A DNA stretch of 64,000 bases from Demequina aurantiaca. Lineage in GTDB: Bacteria; Actinomycetota; Actinomycetes; Actinomycetales; Demequinaceae. Below are positions 49,919 to 59,378 of this stretch, one piece after another. The translations under genes and the position numbers were made by a program. The notes below the pieces were generated by a model. That model made no database searches, was not told where the DNA came from, and saw only the letters and a program-made list of their open reading frames with translations. How positions within the stretch are numbered: position 1 is the first letter of the stretch; every line of letters starts with the position of its first letter. The stretch lies in contig NZ_BBRF01000001.1 of assembly GCF_000975135.1 (NCBI RefSeq), positions 469,591-533,590 of the forward strand, in the 5' to 3' direction.

Positions 49919-51922
49919 TCAGGTGCTAATGGAGCCTACCGAGCCGAATGCAGCGGTACCCCGCGAGCGGCACACCACTCCAAATGGGTCCACTTCGACG
50001 TGCTCGACAGATGGCGAGTGGGGCAGGTCGAGGGTGACAGTTCTCGCTACCTGATCGTGATTAATCACGAACTCCACATCGCCGCGGCCCACATACTCAA
50101 CAGTGGCGTCTGAGTCTTCTGCGCGCACTATCACTGGTATGAGCCCTAGCGCCTTGAGCAGTCTGCGACGCAACGTTGAATCGAGCGATGTCGCTACGTA
50201 CCAGGCAACGCCATCCTCGACGTTGTTCCTCGTAATGGCGGGACTGCCCGGCAGCTCACCGTCGTCAAAGGTCGCCACGACGTCAGCGCCATCAATCAAA
50301 AGTGTTTCCGCCCAGACACTGGAAAATCCGGAGCCGACCAGGTCCCCTGAGAGTTTCGCGGCGGTGCCGTACCTGGCCGATGCGTCCACTGCCATGGGCG
50401 CAAACTCATCGATGGCCAAACCGAGGGTTTGCGACAATGGACCCAGGTAACCGTCCTGGCGAACCCTTGCGGTTCTGTCCGTCGTGCCCGATAAGTACGT
50501 TACGAGCAGTTGCCCTCCGCCCCGCACGTAGTCGTCAAGCGCCTTGAGTTCACCATCCGATGCGACAAACAACGTAGGCACAATCACCACGTCATACCCC
50601 TCGGGCACCGCACCCGCCTGGATGAAGTCCACTGTGATACCCATATCGAACAGGGCTCGATGCCACTGCGTGACCTCACGCAGATAGTCGAGATTGGCTG
50701 GGTTAGCGTCCTCCTCCAGCGACCACCAACTCTCCCAATCGAAGACCATCGCCACCCTCGCGGGAACGGGCGCTGTCACCATCGCATCGAGGGCACCCAA
50801 TTCGTTGCCCAATGTTTGAACTGCGCGCCATGACGTTGATCGCGTGCCCGTATGCGGAAGCATCCCCGTCAGGAACCGTTCTGCGCCTCGCTCCGATTGC
50901 CGCCACTGGAAGTACATCACGCTGTCGGAGCCCCTCGCGATCGCCTGGTAGGACAGCGCACGCATCTGCTGCGGGGGCTTCCGAGCATTGACCGGCAACC
51001 AACTAATTGCGCTCGCCGCCTGTTCCATCAGCATCCAGGATTGTCCCGACTTGAGAGAGCGCATGAGATCGCGACTCATGGCCGCCGCGGCAGCTCCGCC
51101 AACGTCATGCGGGTCTGGATAGTTGTCGTCACTAATGATCGACAAGTGCGGCGCCCACGACCAGTAGTCAGCGCCCTTGAACAGGCCCATGAAGTTGGTC
51201 GTGACCTGAGCGTCGGGATACGACTCGCGGATCACGTTGGCCTCGTTCAAGTAACAGGCAAGCAACTCGTCTGAGCTGAAGCGCTCAAAGTCAAGCAACT
51301 GGGAAGGATTCTTCCAGGTGGGCGTGGCGCCCGGGACGGAAATCTCATCAAATGACGCGTAGCTTTGCGACCAGAATGACGTACCCCACGACTCATTGAG
51401 CGCAGCAACTGTGGTGTATTTTGCCTCGAGCCACGTGCGAAAGGACCGCGCGGACTGCTCGCAAAAGCATCGGGAGGTGTGGCAACCGAACTCATTATTG
51501 ACGTGCCACATGGACACGGCGGGGTGGCCGCCATAGCGATCGACCATCATTCTGGTGAGCTCGCGCGCGTGGCGCCTGTAAATGGGCGAACTCGGGCAGT
51601 AGTGCTGACGACTACCTGTCGTGAGTGTCACTCCCTGGTCGTTGACAGGGAGCGTCTCCGGATAGCGCCGGCTGAGCCACGGAGGAGGAGAAGCCGTTGC
51701 TGTTGCAAGATCAACTTTGATTCCTGCTGCGTCGAGCCGGCCAAGAATGTCGTCGAGCCACCCGAATTCAAAGACTCCCTCTGACGGTTCGAGTCGCGCC
51801 CACGAGAACACTCCCAGCGTCACCAAGTTCACGTTGGTCGACACCATCAGTTCGATGTCCTCTTCCCACTTTTCCTGGTCCCACTGTTCGGGGTTGTAGT
51901 CCCCGCCATAACTGATTTTCAC
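49919..51922 (-). CDS. GH42 beta-galactosidase
   Basis: 667 residues, the usual size of GH42. It opens with GGDYNPEQWD, a hallmark of the family, and has the acid/base glutamate E144 in HVNNEFG and the nucleophile E300 in WMLMEQAAS; a cysteine-rich metal site appears as CHTSRCFC at 147-154. Domain B (about 390-600) carries the trimerisation fold. No signal peptide, so it acts on sugars in the cytoplasm. It is the last gene of the operon, 6 nt after the MalG-type permease. Confidence 0.93.
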   Translation of the reverse strand: MKISYGGDYNPEQWDQEKWEEDIELMVSTNVNLVTLGVFSWARLEPSEGVFEFGWLDDILGRLDAAGIKVDLATATASPPPWLSRRYPETLPVNDQGVTLTTGSRQHYCPSSPIYRRHARELTRMMVDRYGGHPAVSMWHVNNEFGCHTSRCFCEQSARSFRTWLEAKYTTVAALNESWGTSFWSQSYASFDEISVPGATPTWKNPSQLLDFERFSSDELLACYLNEANVIRESYPDAQVTTNFMGLFKGADYWSWAPHLSIISDDNYPDPHDVGGAAAAAMSRDLMRSLKSGQSWMLMEQAASAISWLPVNARKPPQQMRALSYQAIARGSDSVMYFQWRQSERGAERFLTGMLPHTGTRSTSWRAVQTLGNELGALDAMVTAPVPARVAMVFDWESWWSLEEDANPANLDYLREVTQWHRALFDMGITVDFIQAGAVPEGYDVVIVPTLFVASDGELKALDDYVRGGGQLLVTYLSGTTDRTARVRQDGYLGPLSQTLGLAIDEFAPMAVDASARYGTAAKLSGDLVGSGFSSVWAETLLIDGADVVATFDDGELPGSPAITRNNVEDGVAWYVATSLDSTLRRRLLKALGLIPVIVRAEDSDATVEYVGRGDVEFVINHDQVARTVTLDLPHSPSVEHVEVDPFGVVCRSRGTAAFGSVGSIST

Positions 51923-51928
51923 GTGTGA

Positions 51929-52834
51929 TTACTCCTTGACTGAACCAGCGGCCAACCCGCTCTGCCAGAACTTCTGCAGATAGAGGAAGACGACGATGAG
52001 GGGAACGATGGAGATGAAGGAACCGGTGATCACGGTGGAGAACAGCGCTTGCGAGCCGCCGCCAGCCGCGCTCATCGATTGCCACTGAGCGAGCCCCACC
52101 GTGAGCGGATAGAGCGCCGAGTCGGACAACATGATGAGCGGCAGAAAGTAGTTGTTCCAGGTTGCGACGAGCGCGAACAAAAAGACGGTCACCATTCCGG
52201 GTGCCATGAGCGGGACGCCGAATCTGAAGAAGATGCTCAATTCACTCGACCCATCGATTCGGGCCGCTTCGATGACTTGATCCGGAACCGAATCGGTCGC
52301 ATAGACCCGCATCAGGAAGACACCGAAGGGGCTCACGACGGAGGGCAAAATCACCGCCCATGGGGTATTCGTGAGTCCCATTCCAGAAAACATCAGGTAC
52401 GTAGGGAGCGCGAGCGCTGTCAGCGGAATCATGATCGATCCAAGGACAACGGCAAAGATGGCTGCCTTGCCACCGAAGTCATACTTGGCAAACGCGTACC
52501 CTGCCGCCGTGGCAAGCGCTGTCGCAATCAACGCGCTTGTCCCCGCATAGAGCACGGTGTTGCCTACCCAGCGCAGGAACACCCCGTCCTGAAACGTAAA
52601 GACCGACGCAATGTTGTCGAAGAGCGCGAACTCATTGCCAAACGAGAATCCGAAGGTTGAGAAGAGGTCGCTGTTCGTTTTGGTGGACGAGATTCCTAAC
52701 CACAAGAGCGGCAGCAGGAAATAGGCTGCGCACGCCCAGACGAGGACGGTGGTGAGTTTCGACGTTTGCTTGCGTCGCCTCGCGTCAGAGCGCGATGTGG
52801 ACCGTCTAGCGGGTTCTGTGCTGAAGAAGCTCAT
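51929..52834 (-). CDS. Carbohydrate ABC permease, MalG type
   Basis: 301 residues with six TM helices and the EAA loop EAARIDGSSELSIFFRFGVPLMAPG that docks on the ATPase. A charged Ser/Arg-rich N-terminus precedes helix 1. The start overlaps the end of the partner permease gene by 4 nt. No ATPase gene is in the operon; a shared MsiK-type ATPase encoded elsewhere is expected, as in other actinobacterial CUT1 systems. Confidence 0.9.
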   Translation of the reverse strand: MSFFSTEPARRSTSRSDARRRKQTSKLTTVLVWACAAYFLLPLLWLGISSTKTNSDLFSTFGFSFGNEFALFDNIASVFTFQDGVFLRWVGNTVLYAGTSALIATALATAAGYAFAKYDFGGKAAIFAVVLGSIMIPLTALALPTYLMFSGMGLTNTPWAVILPSVVSPFGVFLMRVYATDSVPDQVIEAARIDGSSELSIFFRFGVPLMAPGMVTVFLFALVATWNNYFLPLIMLSDSALYPLTVGLAQWQSMSAAGGGSQALFSTVITGSFISIVPLIVVFLYLQKFWQSGLAAGSVKE

Positions 52835-53751
52835 GCCGATACCTTTCTGCGACCGCGCAGTTGCACCACGTAGGAAACGGTCATGATGAGCGCGCCGAGA
52901 ACAAACGCCACAGCAGCGGCGTAGTTGGGATCTTGGTTTACGAACGCCAGGCTGTAGGCGTAGAGATTTGGCGTGTACGACGTCCCGATGACATTGGGCG
53001 CAATCTTGGACAGAAGGCTCGGCTCGTTGAAGAGCTGGAAGGTGCCGATCACCGAGAAGATGAGCGTCAACATGATGGCCTGGCGGATCGCCGGGATCTT
53101 GATACTCAGCGCGGTTCGGATCTGTCCTGCACCATCGATCTGAGCTGCTTCAAGTGATTCCAGCGGAATCGTTCGCAACGCAGCGAACATAATGATCATG
53201 TTGTAGCCCACAAACTCCCATGTCACGATGTTCATCATCGACGCCAAGATGAGATTGCTCGACAGTAGGTCCGGCGGCGTCAGTCCGACTGCTTTGAATG
53301 CCTGTGCGATGGGGCTGAAGTCCGGACCGTAGAGGTAACCCCACATGAGCGTCGCGACCACTCCGGGTACGGCGTAGGGAATGAAGACGGCCAGGCGCGA
53401 TGCCCTCGCGGCTCTTACTCGACCGCTGTCGAGGGCTAACGCGATGAACAACGCGAGTCCCAGCATGATCGGGACTTGGACAACAAAGAATATTGTCATG
53501 CGACCGACACCCTCAAGGAAGCGTTGGTCGGTGAATACGCTGATGATGTTCTGCAGCCCTACAAAAGTCTCACCTCCCACCAAGGTTCTCTTGAACATGC
53601 TCAAGTACCCGGAATAGACCAGGGGCACCACGAGCATCGCAAGAAAGACAAGGATGAAGGGGGTGAGGAGTACGTAGGCGGTGCGCGAGCGGCCCCGCGC
53701 GAGCGATGTCCGCCGGCGCTTGTGAGCCACTTTTTGGGCACTGATGGTCAC
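52831..53751 (-). CDS. Carbohydrate ABC permease, MalF type
   Basis: 306 residues, six TM helices, with the EAA loop LEAAQIDGAGQIRTALSIKIPAIRQAI. The basic N-terminus HKRRRTSLARGRSRTAY is typical of actinobacterial MalF-like permeases. It follows the binding-protein gene across the hairpin at 53752-53817. Confidence 0.9.
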   Translation of the reverse strand: MTISAQKVAHKRRRTSLARGRSRTAYVLLTPFILVFLAMLVVPLVYSGYLSMFKRTLVGGETFVGLQNIISVFTDQRFLEGVGRMTIFFVVQVPIMLGLALFIALALDSGRVRAARASRLAVFIPYAVPGVVATLMWGYLYGPDFSPIAQAFKAVGLTPPDLLSSNLILASMMNIVTWEFVGYNMIIMFAALRTIPLESLEAAQIDGAGQIRTALSIKIPAIRQAIMLTLIFSVIGTFQLFNEPSLLSKIAPNVIGTSYTPNLYAYSLAFVNQDPNYAAAVAFVLGALIMTVSYVVQLRGRRKVSA

Positions 53752-53817
53752 AGCAACTCCAATCGAGTTGTGGGGGCGGCTACCAGTGCTGGTAGCCGCC
53801 CCTGGGTTGGAGTTGCT
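53752..53817 (-). other. Two-tier hairpin between binding-protein and permease genes
   Basis: Outer arms AGCAACTCCAA (53752-53762) and TTGGAGTTGCT (53807-53817) are perfect, and inner arms GGGGCGGCTACCAG (53773-53786) and CTGGTAGCCGCCCC (53789-53802) are perfect. It begins at the binding-protein stop and ends just before the permease start. Such stems typically stabilise the upstream message or partly stop transcription so the binding protein is made in excess. Confidence 0.75.
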
Positions 53818-55189
53818 ATTCGACTACGGTGAAGCCCTGCGCCGTCGCGTACTCCACAACATCTGCTTGCCACTCGTCGAGGCCGGCGAGGAGGTCACCG
53901 CGCTCCGCGATTGCGGCGCCGATGGTCTCGTTAAAGGACCCAAAGACATAGTCTGCGATGGGGAGCCACTGAAAGTCGCTGTCGACGGTTGCCGAGATCT
54001 CGGCAAACACTTCATTGACTCGCTGTCCTCCATAAAACTCCAGTTCATCGGAGGTGAATTCCGGCGACTCGAGAATCTCAGTGCGCGTCGGGAACAAGAA
54101 CTGCTCGTTGGCGAACATCTCGGTGGACTCTGCGTTGGTGTTCAGCCACTTCGCGAACTCAGATGCGGCGATGGGGGCGTCGGTGTTTGCCAGAACTGCG
54201 GTGGACGACCCGCCCCAGTTGCCTGCGCTTGGAGCGCTAGCATCCCACTGCGGCAGAGGTGCTGCGCGCCACAGGCCACTCGTGTCTGACGCAGTGCCCT
54301 GAAGGAACAGCGGTCCCCAAGCTGCCGTCTGCCAGCTCGCGTAGGTGCCGTTGGCGAGGCCCTGGTACCAGGTGTCGGTGAAGTCAGGGTCGACTCCTAC
54401 GAGGTCGTTCTGCACCAGATCTTGCCAGTAGGCGACGACCTCTTTGGAACGGTCATTGTTGAGGGAAATTCCCAGCGTCTCCGAACCATCGAAGCTGAAG
54501 GGAGAGGCACCCGCCTGCCACAAGAGGCTCAAGAAAGCCCCCGGCTCGTTTGAGGCAAAGTTAGTAATGTAACTCCCTGTCTCGTCCTTGACCTTTTGCG
54601 CGGCGGACGCGAATTCCGCCCACGTTTCTGGCGACCCTTCCAGGCCCGCCTCGGCGAAAATGTCCTCGCGATAGAGCGTGCCTACCGGTCCGCTGTCCTG
54701 CGGAATTGCCCAGACGTGCGCATCATCGCTCACCTGGCTCCAGACCCAAGGGACGAACTGGTCCTGAACGCTGTCCGCGCCGTATTCCTTCAGGTTCAAC
54801 AGGCTGTCGGTGAGGACGAAAGACGACACATACTGGTATTCCATCTGCATCACATCGGGTCCACCGTCTCCAGCTTCGAGAGCCGTGCGCACCTTCGTGT
54901 AGTGCTCGCCGCCCTGTCCAACGTTCTGAACGTTGACGGAGATTTCTGGATACTCGGCTTCAAAGAGATCGACCTCATTCTGGATATCCGGGACCCAGGT
55001 CCAAAAGTCAATGGTTGTTGGAGTGGACATCGCCTCCGCAATGGCTGCGTCATCTACTGCAGGAGAAGTGACGGGTTCCGCCGAGGAATTCTCCGTGTCT
55101 GGATCTGAGCTGCAAGCCGCGAGAGTCAGAGCCCCGACGACGGTCACTACTGCGATAGCTCTGATTGGCTGATGGGTACGAGGGGACAT
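53816..55189 (-). CDS. Sugar-binding lipoprotein, CUT1 family
   Basis: 457 residues. A signal peptide ends at LTLAAC with lipid-modified C26, followed by a short Ser/Asp linker, then an SBP_bac_1 fold (IDFWTWVPDIQNEVDLFEAEYPEISVNVQNVGQGGEHYTKVRTALEAGDGGPDVMQMEYQYVSSF). It is the first structural gene behind the paired LacI operators. Context (GH42) points to a beta-galactoside or galacto-oligosaccharide. Confidence 0.9.
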   Translation of the reverse strand: MSPRTHQPIRAIAVVTVVGALTLAACSSDPDTENSSAEPVTSPAVDDAAIAEAMSTPTTIDFWTWVPDIQNEVDLFEAEYPEISVNVQNVGQGGEHYTKVRTALEAGDGGPDVMQMEYQYVSSFVLTDSLLNLKEYGADSVQDQFVPWVWSQVSDDAHVWAIPQDSGPVGTLYREDIFAEAGLEGSPETWAEFASAAQKVKDETGSYITNFASNEPGAFLSLLWQAGASPFSFDGSETLGISLNNDRSKEVVAYWQDLVQNDLVGVDPDFTDTWYQGLANGTYASWQTAAWGPLFLQGTASDTSGLWRAAPLPQWDASAPSAGNWGGSSTAVLANTDAPIAASEFAKWLNTNAESTEMFANEQFLFPTRTEILESPEFTSDELEFYGGQRVNEVFAEISATVDSDFQWLPIADYVFGSFNETIGAAIAERGDLLAGLDEWQADVVEYATAQGFTVVE

Positions 55190-55267
55190 AGTCAGGATTC
55201 CATTCCTTGGTCGAACACGGCACTGGGCCGACTGAGGAGCAAGCGCGATTCACGCCTGGTGCAGATA

Positions 55268-55317
55268 ATGTTACCGGCAACATTGACTATGTTGCCGGTA
55301 ACATACCGAAATGTCAA
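55268..55317 (-). promoter_or_regulatory. Twin LacI-type operators over a -35/-10 promoter
   Basis: ATGTTACCGGCAACAT (55268-55283) and ATGTTGCCGGTAACAT (55289-55304) are exact mirror images, centres 21 bp apart; each is itself a near-palindrome with the central CG typical of LacI-family operators. On the minus strand -35 TTGACA (55312-55317) is followed after 17 nt by -10 CAACAT (55289-55294), so one operator fills the spacer and -10 and the other covers the start region. It controls the sugar operon downstream. Confidence 0.85.
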
Positions 55318-55321
55318 GTAC

Positions 55322-56350
55322 TTAGGCGAACCAATGCGGAACGCGACCAGTGGACTCTCGAACGACCAGTCGGGGCGAGAGAAAGACGCTCTCGTCTGGG
55401 TGCTCGCCGCCTTCGATCTGCGCGAGCGTACGCATAAACAGATACCGCCCCTGCTGGTCAAAATCGATCCTGGCAGTGGTGAGTGCCGGCGAGTAGTACG
55501 GCGACTCCTCGACATCATCGAAGCCAGTCACGCTGATATCGGACGGGACACCGACCCCAGCCGCTCGCAGCGACGCCATCGCCCCCAGCGCCATCTGGTC
55601 GTTGCCGCACACCAGTGCCGTCACCCCCGAGGGGATCGGGTTTCCAGACAGTGCCGCATATCCCGAGGCAGCCGTCCAGTCGCCGACGAGGGACGGGCGA
55701 GAGGGAAGGCCCTTCGCTGCGATAAAGTCATGAAATGCCTGCGAACGGTTCTTCGCAGCAACCCAGTCCTGCGGACCTGCCAGGTGCACGAATTCACGGT
55801 GGCCGAGGTCCCATAGGTGTTCGAGGCACAAGGCAATGCCCTGAGCGTTAAACGAGGCACCGCCCTCCGCTATGTGATCCGCGGGGCCACTCTCCATCAC
55901 CACGGGGTTCACTTGTGTCAGCGCGCTCAACGCTTCGGCGACACCATCGGAAACCGCGAGTACGACCATGGCTGCCACATCTTGCCTCCGCCCCAACTCC
56001 ATCGCAGAATCAATGGTTGTTGACACGGTGGGATCGACGACCGCGATCTCAACGGAGTATCCCCGCTCCTGAGCTCCCGCGATGAGCCCACCGACAGTTC
56101 GACTTGGTCCCTCTGAGAGTAGGTCAGACGTCACCACCGCGATGCGATGTGAAGTCTGTGTGGCTAACGAGCGTGCGACCACGTTTGGTCGGTAGTTGAG
56201 CTCCTCGAGGGCCTGTTCCACGCGAGCCCGAGTCGCAGGGCGTATACCTTCAAACCCCTTGAGGTACCGCGATACGGTCTGATGAGAAACTCCAGCGCGA
56301 GTGGCTACGTCGTAAATCGTCGCGGATCGCGACCGCTTTGGCCCGCTCAT
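55322..56350 (-). CDS. LacI family regulator of the beta-galactoside operon
   Basis: 342 residues from ATG 56350 (a TTG lies just before it). N-terminal helix-turn-helix ATIYDVATRAGVSHQTVSRYLKGFEGIRPATRARVEQALEELNYRPNVVARSLAT with the hinge, then the periplasmic-binding-protein-like effector domain. YRPNVVARSL is the classic LacI hinge phrase. It is encoded upstream of, and on the same strand as, the sugar operon and almost certainly binds the twin operators just downstream of its gene. Confidence 0.93.
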   Translation of the reverse strand: MSGPKRSRSATIYDVATRAGVSHQTVSRYLKGFEGIRPATRARVEQALEELNYRPNVVARSLATQTSHRIAVVTSDLLSEGPSRTVGGLIAGAQERGYSVEIAVVDPTVSTTIDSAMELGRRQDVAAMVVLAVSDGVAEALSALTQVNPVVMESGPADHIAEGGASFNAQGIALCLEHLWDLGHREFVHLAGPQDWVAAKNRSQAFHDFIAAKGLPSRPSLVGDWTAASGYAALSGNPIPSGVTALVCGNDQMALGAMASLRAAGVGVPSDISVTGFDDVEESPYYSPALTTARIDFDQQGRYLFMRTLAQIEGGEHPDESVFLSPRLVVRESTGRVPHWFA

Positions 56351-56493
56351 CAAAGCGCCCCCGGAATCTAGAGTTACAGTTCACATCTCACGAATTTCGA
56401 GATTATCGCCAATCATATCTGCCCTAGTAATACGGCACACTTTCGTGATCCTCCTATCAGTCCCTCGCTCATTCTCTGTCACAGCAGACAAAA

Positions 56494-56533
56494 AGCTGAT
56501 GGCCCGCCCCCTTGCGGGAACGGGCCATCAGCT
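56494..56533 (-). terminator. Intrinsic terminator of the monosaccharide transporter operon
   Basis: AGCTGATGGCCCG (56494-56506) and CGGGCCATCAGCT (56521-56533) form a perfect 13-bp stem with a 14-nt loop; the minus strand continues with TTTTGTCTG. It lies 21 nt after the permease stop. Confidence 0.85.
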
Positions 56534-56554
56534 CAGTACAGAGAGGTACGTGGT

Positions 56555-57736
56555 TTAGCGGGCGCCTGCGCGGCGCTTGTTGTAGACATCGAATGCCACT
56601 GCGAGCAGCAGCACAAGGCCCTTGACGACGGACTGAACCGACTGGTCAATACCCATCAGCTGCATGCCGTTGGACATCACGGCCATGATCAGACCACCGA
56701 CGATGGCGCCGGTCACGCGACCCACACCACCGGTCACCGCAGCACCACCGATGAAACAGGCAGCGATGGCGTCGAGCTCGAACATGTTTCCGGCCGCGGG
56801 CTGTGCGCCGTTAGACCTGGAGGAGTAGACCACACCGGCGATACCGGCCAGGAAGCCCATATTGAGCATGATGCCGAAGTTGACCCAGCGCACCTTGACA
56901 CCGGACAGCATTGCTGCGGACAGGTTGCCACCGATCGCGTAGACGTGACGGCCAAAGACCGAACGGGTCGTGACGAGGGTGTACGCGATCACGAGGAACG
57001 CGAGCAGGATCAGCACGTTCGGAAGGCCACGTGCCGTCGACAGCTGGTAGCCGAACCACATGACCACGGCGGCCACTGCCACCAGGCGGAGGACGAACAG
57101 CGGGGCTGCCTCCACGGTCTGGTTGTACGCAATGCGGTTGCGGCGGCCACGAATAGCGGAGAACGCGTAACCGGCGACGGCGATCGCGAAGATCACCACG
57201 GTGAAGACGTCGAAGCCCTGACCGCCCAGCAGACCGTTCTGGAAGCCGGCAGCAATCTTGGTGTAGACCGGGGGGAACGGTGACAGCGAGATGTTGCCGA
57301 GCACCAGCAGCGTGAGTCCACGGAAGAGCAACATGCCGGCCAGGGTGGTGATGAACGCGGGGATACCCACGAAGGCCACCCAGAAGCCCTGCCACGCACC
57401 CACCAACAGACCGACGATCAGTGCGGCAATGACGCCGCCCCACCACGGGACGCCTTGCTTGATGACAAGCACTGCTGACACAGCACCGGTCAGTGCCACC
57501 ACGGACCCGACCGAAAGGTCGATGTGCCCCGCAATAATCACGATCACCATGCCGATCGCGAGGATCAGGATGTAGGAGTACTGCAGGACGATGTTCGTGA
57601 CGTTGGTCGCGCTGAGCAGCGTGCCGTTGGTCAGGATCGCGAAGAACGCGACGATGAGGACGAACGCAATGTAGATTCCGCTGGTCCGGATGTTGCGAGT
57701 TACGAGTTCGCGAATGTTCGCGGTGCCGGTCATCAT
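56555..57736 (-). CDS. mmsB: Monosaccharide ABC permease, CUT2 family
   Basis: 393 residues, about ten to eleven TM helices. BPD_transp_2 family markers include [46 protein letters not shown] and the late [65 protein letters not shown]. Length and phrases match the multiple-monosaccharide permeases GguB/MmsB. The start overlaps the ATPase stop. Confidence 0.9.
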   Translation of the reverse strand: MMTGTANIRELVTRNIRTSGIYIAFVLIVAFFAILTNGTLLSATNVTNIVLQYSYILILAIGMVIVIIAGHIDLSVGSVVALTGAVSAVLVIKQGVPWWGGVIAALIVGLLVGAWQGFWVAFVGIPAFITTLAGMLLFRGLTLLVLGNISLSPFPPVYTKIAAGFQNGLLGGQGFDVFTVVIFAIAVAGYAFSAIRGRRNRIAYNQTVEAAPLFVLRLVAVAAVVMWFGYQLSTARGLPNVLILLAFLVIAYTLVTTRSVFGRHVYAIGGNLSAAMLSGVKVRWVNFGIMLNMGFLAGIAGVVYSSRSNGAQPAAGNMFELDAIAACFIGGAAVTGGVGRVTGAIVGGLIMAVMSNGMQLMGIDQSVQSVVKGLVLLLAVAFDVYNKRRAGAR

Positions 57737-59301
57737 GACAGGACCTCCTTGTCCTCAGTCATCTTTTCTTGCTCCCTTTCCTGCGTCATAAGTTCCATGA
57801 GTACTTCCTGCGTCGCGTCGGCCACGGGCATCTCGCCCGTCATGCGTCCGAAAGCGAGCGTGTAGATCCGGTCACATGTGCCGAGCAATTCGGGCAGTTC
57901 CGACGAGATGATGATGACGGCCTTGCCGGCAGCAACGAGTCGGTTGATGATCGTGTAAATCTCGTACTTGGCACCCACGTCAATACCGCGGGTGGGCTCG
58001 TCCAAGATCATCACGTCAGCGTCGGAGTAAATCCACTTGCTGAGCACCACCTTTTGCTGGTTTCCACCAGAGAGGTTGCCCACGGTCTGCAGGACCGAGG
58101 GCGTCTTGATGTTCATGGATTCGCGGTACTCCTCCGCGACCTTGAGCTCCTCGTTGCCGTTGATCCATCCGTTGGAGGACAACTTGTCGAGACCTGCGGC
58201 AGAAATATTGGTGCGAATGTCCTGAATCAGGTTGAGGCCGTACTTCTTGCGGTCCTCGGTGGCATACGCGAGGCCGTGACTGATGGCCTCGGCAACGTCG
58301 CGCACCTTGATGAGTTCGCCACGCTTGTAGATCTCACCAGTGATGTCTCGCCCGTAACTCCGGCCGAACACGCTCATGGCGAGCTCCGTACGACCGGCGC
58401 CCATGACGCCGGCGATTCCGACAACCTCGCCCGCCTTCACATTGAAAGATGCCCGGTCCACGACGATGCGGCCCGGCTGGGTGGGGTGGTGCACGGTCCA
58501 ATTCTCGACACGCAGCACCTCCTCGCCCACCTTGTGGTCGCGCTTGGGGTAGCGGTTCTCGAGCTCGCGGCCCACCATGCCCTTGATGATGCGCTCCTGC
58601 GGCTCCTCGGTCGCTGCCATGTCAATGGTCTCGATGGTGTGACCGTCACGCAGGATGGTGGTGCGGTCAGCGATCTCTTCAATCTCGTTGAGCTTGTGAG
58701 AGATCATGATCGAGCCGATGCCCCGCTCCTGGAGCTTGCGAAGCAGTCCCAGGAGGTGCTCGGAGTCATCATCATTGAGCGCAGACGTCGGCTCATCGAG
58801 AATGAGCAACTGCACTTCCTTGGAAAGCGCCTTGGCGATCTCGATGAGCTGCTGCTTACCCACGCCGAGCTGGCTCACGGGAGTCAGTGGGTTCTCGTCG
58901 AGCCCCACCTCCGCCATGAGCTTCATCGCCTCGTGGTTGGTGCGGTTCCAGTCGATCAGGCCACTGCTGCCGCGCCGCTCGTTGCCGAGGAAGATGTTCT
59001 CTGCGACCGAAAGGTAAGGCACCAGGGCGAGTTCCTGGTGAATGATGACGATGCCCTTGTCTTCACTGTCGTTAATGCTGTGAAACTCAACGGTCTCGCC
59101 TTTAAAAACTATGTCGCCTGTGTATGTGCCGTGGGGGTAAACACCAGACAGCACCTTCATGAGCGTTGACTTGCCAGCACCGTTCTCGCCGCAGATGGCG
59201 TGAATTTCGCCATCGATGACGTCGAGCTCAACGTCTTCCAGGGCCTTGACTCCCGGGAAAGTCTTGGTGATCTTGCGCATTTCGAGGATGTTCGTGGACA
59301 T
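57733..59301 (-). CDS. mmsA: Monosaccharide ABC ATPase with two nucleotide-binding domains
   Basis: 522 residues, two ATPase domains in tandem as in all CUT2 ATPases. Domain 1: Walker [22 protein letters not shown], signature [15 protein letters not shown], Walker [14 protein letters not shown]. Domain 2: [16 protein letters not shown] as a degenerate Walker A, signature [15 protein letters not shown], Walker [17 protein letters not shown]. It is closest to GguA/MmsA of multiple-monosaccharide transporters. The hairpin at 59334-59371 lies just upstream of its start. Confidence 0.92.
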   Translation of the reverse strand: MSTNILEMRKITKTFPGVKALEDVELDVIDGEIHAICGENGAGKSTLMKVLSGVYPHGTYTGDIVFKGETVEFHSINDSEDKGIVIIHQELALVPYLSVAENIFLGNERRGSSGLIDWNRTNHEAMKLMAEVGLDENPLTPVSQLGVGKQQLIEIAKALSKEVQLLILDEPTSALNDDDSEHLLGLLRKLQERGIGSIMISHKLNEIEEIADRTTILRDGHTIETIDMAATEEPQERIIKGMVGRELENRYPKRDHKVGEEVLRVENWTVHHPTQPGRIVVDRASFNVKAGEVVGIAGVMGAGRTELAMSVFGRSYGRDITGEIYKRGELIKVRDVAEAISHGLAYATEDRKKYGLNLIQDIRTNISAAGLDKLSSNGWINGNEELKVAEEYRESMNIKTPSVLQTVGNLSGGNQQKVVLSKWIYSDADVMILDEPTRGIDVGAKYEIYTIINRLVAAGKAVIIISSELPELLGTCDRIYTLAFGRMTGEMPVADATQEVLMELMTQEREQEKMTEDKEVLS

Positions 59302-59333
59302 GACTCACCTCCATTGGTGAAAGGTCGGACGAG

Positions 59334-59371
59334 GGTGGCGCCGGCCCGCGGGGGAGCGAGCCGGCACCACC
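59334..59371 (-). other. Hairpin between binding-protein and ATPase genes
   Basis: GGTGGCGCCGGC (59334-59345) and GCCGGCACCACC (59360-59371) pair with one mismatch around a 14-nt loop. It begins 8 nt after the binding-protein stop, the same position as the hairpin in the galactosidase operon (53752-53817). Confidence 0.7.
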
Positions 59372-59378
59372 TTCTGGG

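Noticed and set aside
57769-59169. 466-residue plus-strand frame opposite the CUT2 ATPase
   Set aside because: Antisense shadow of a gene with two complete sets of ATPase motifs.
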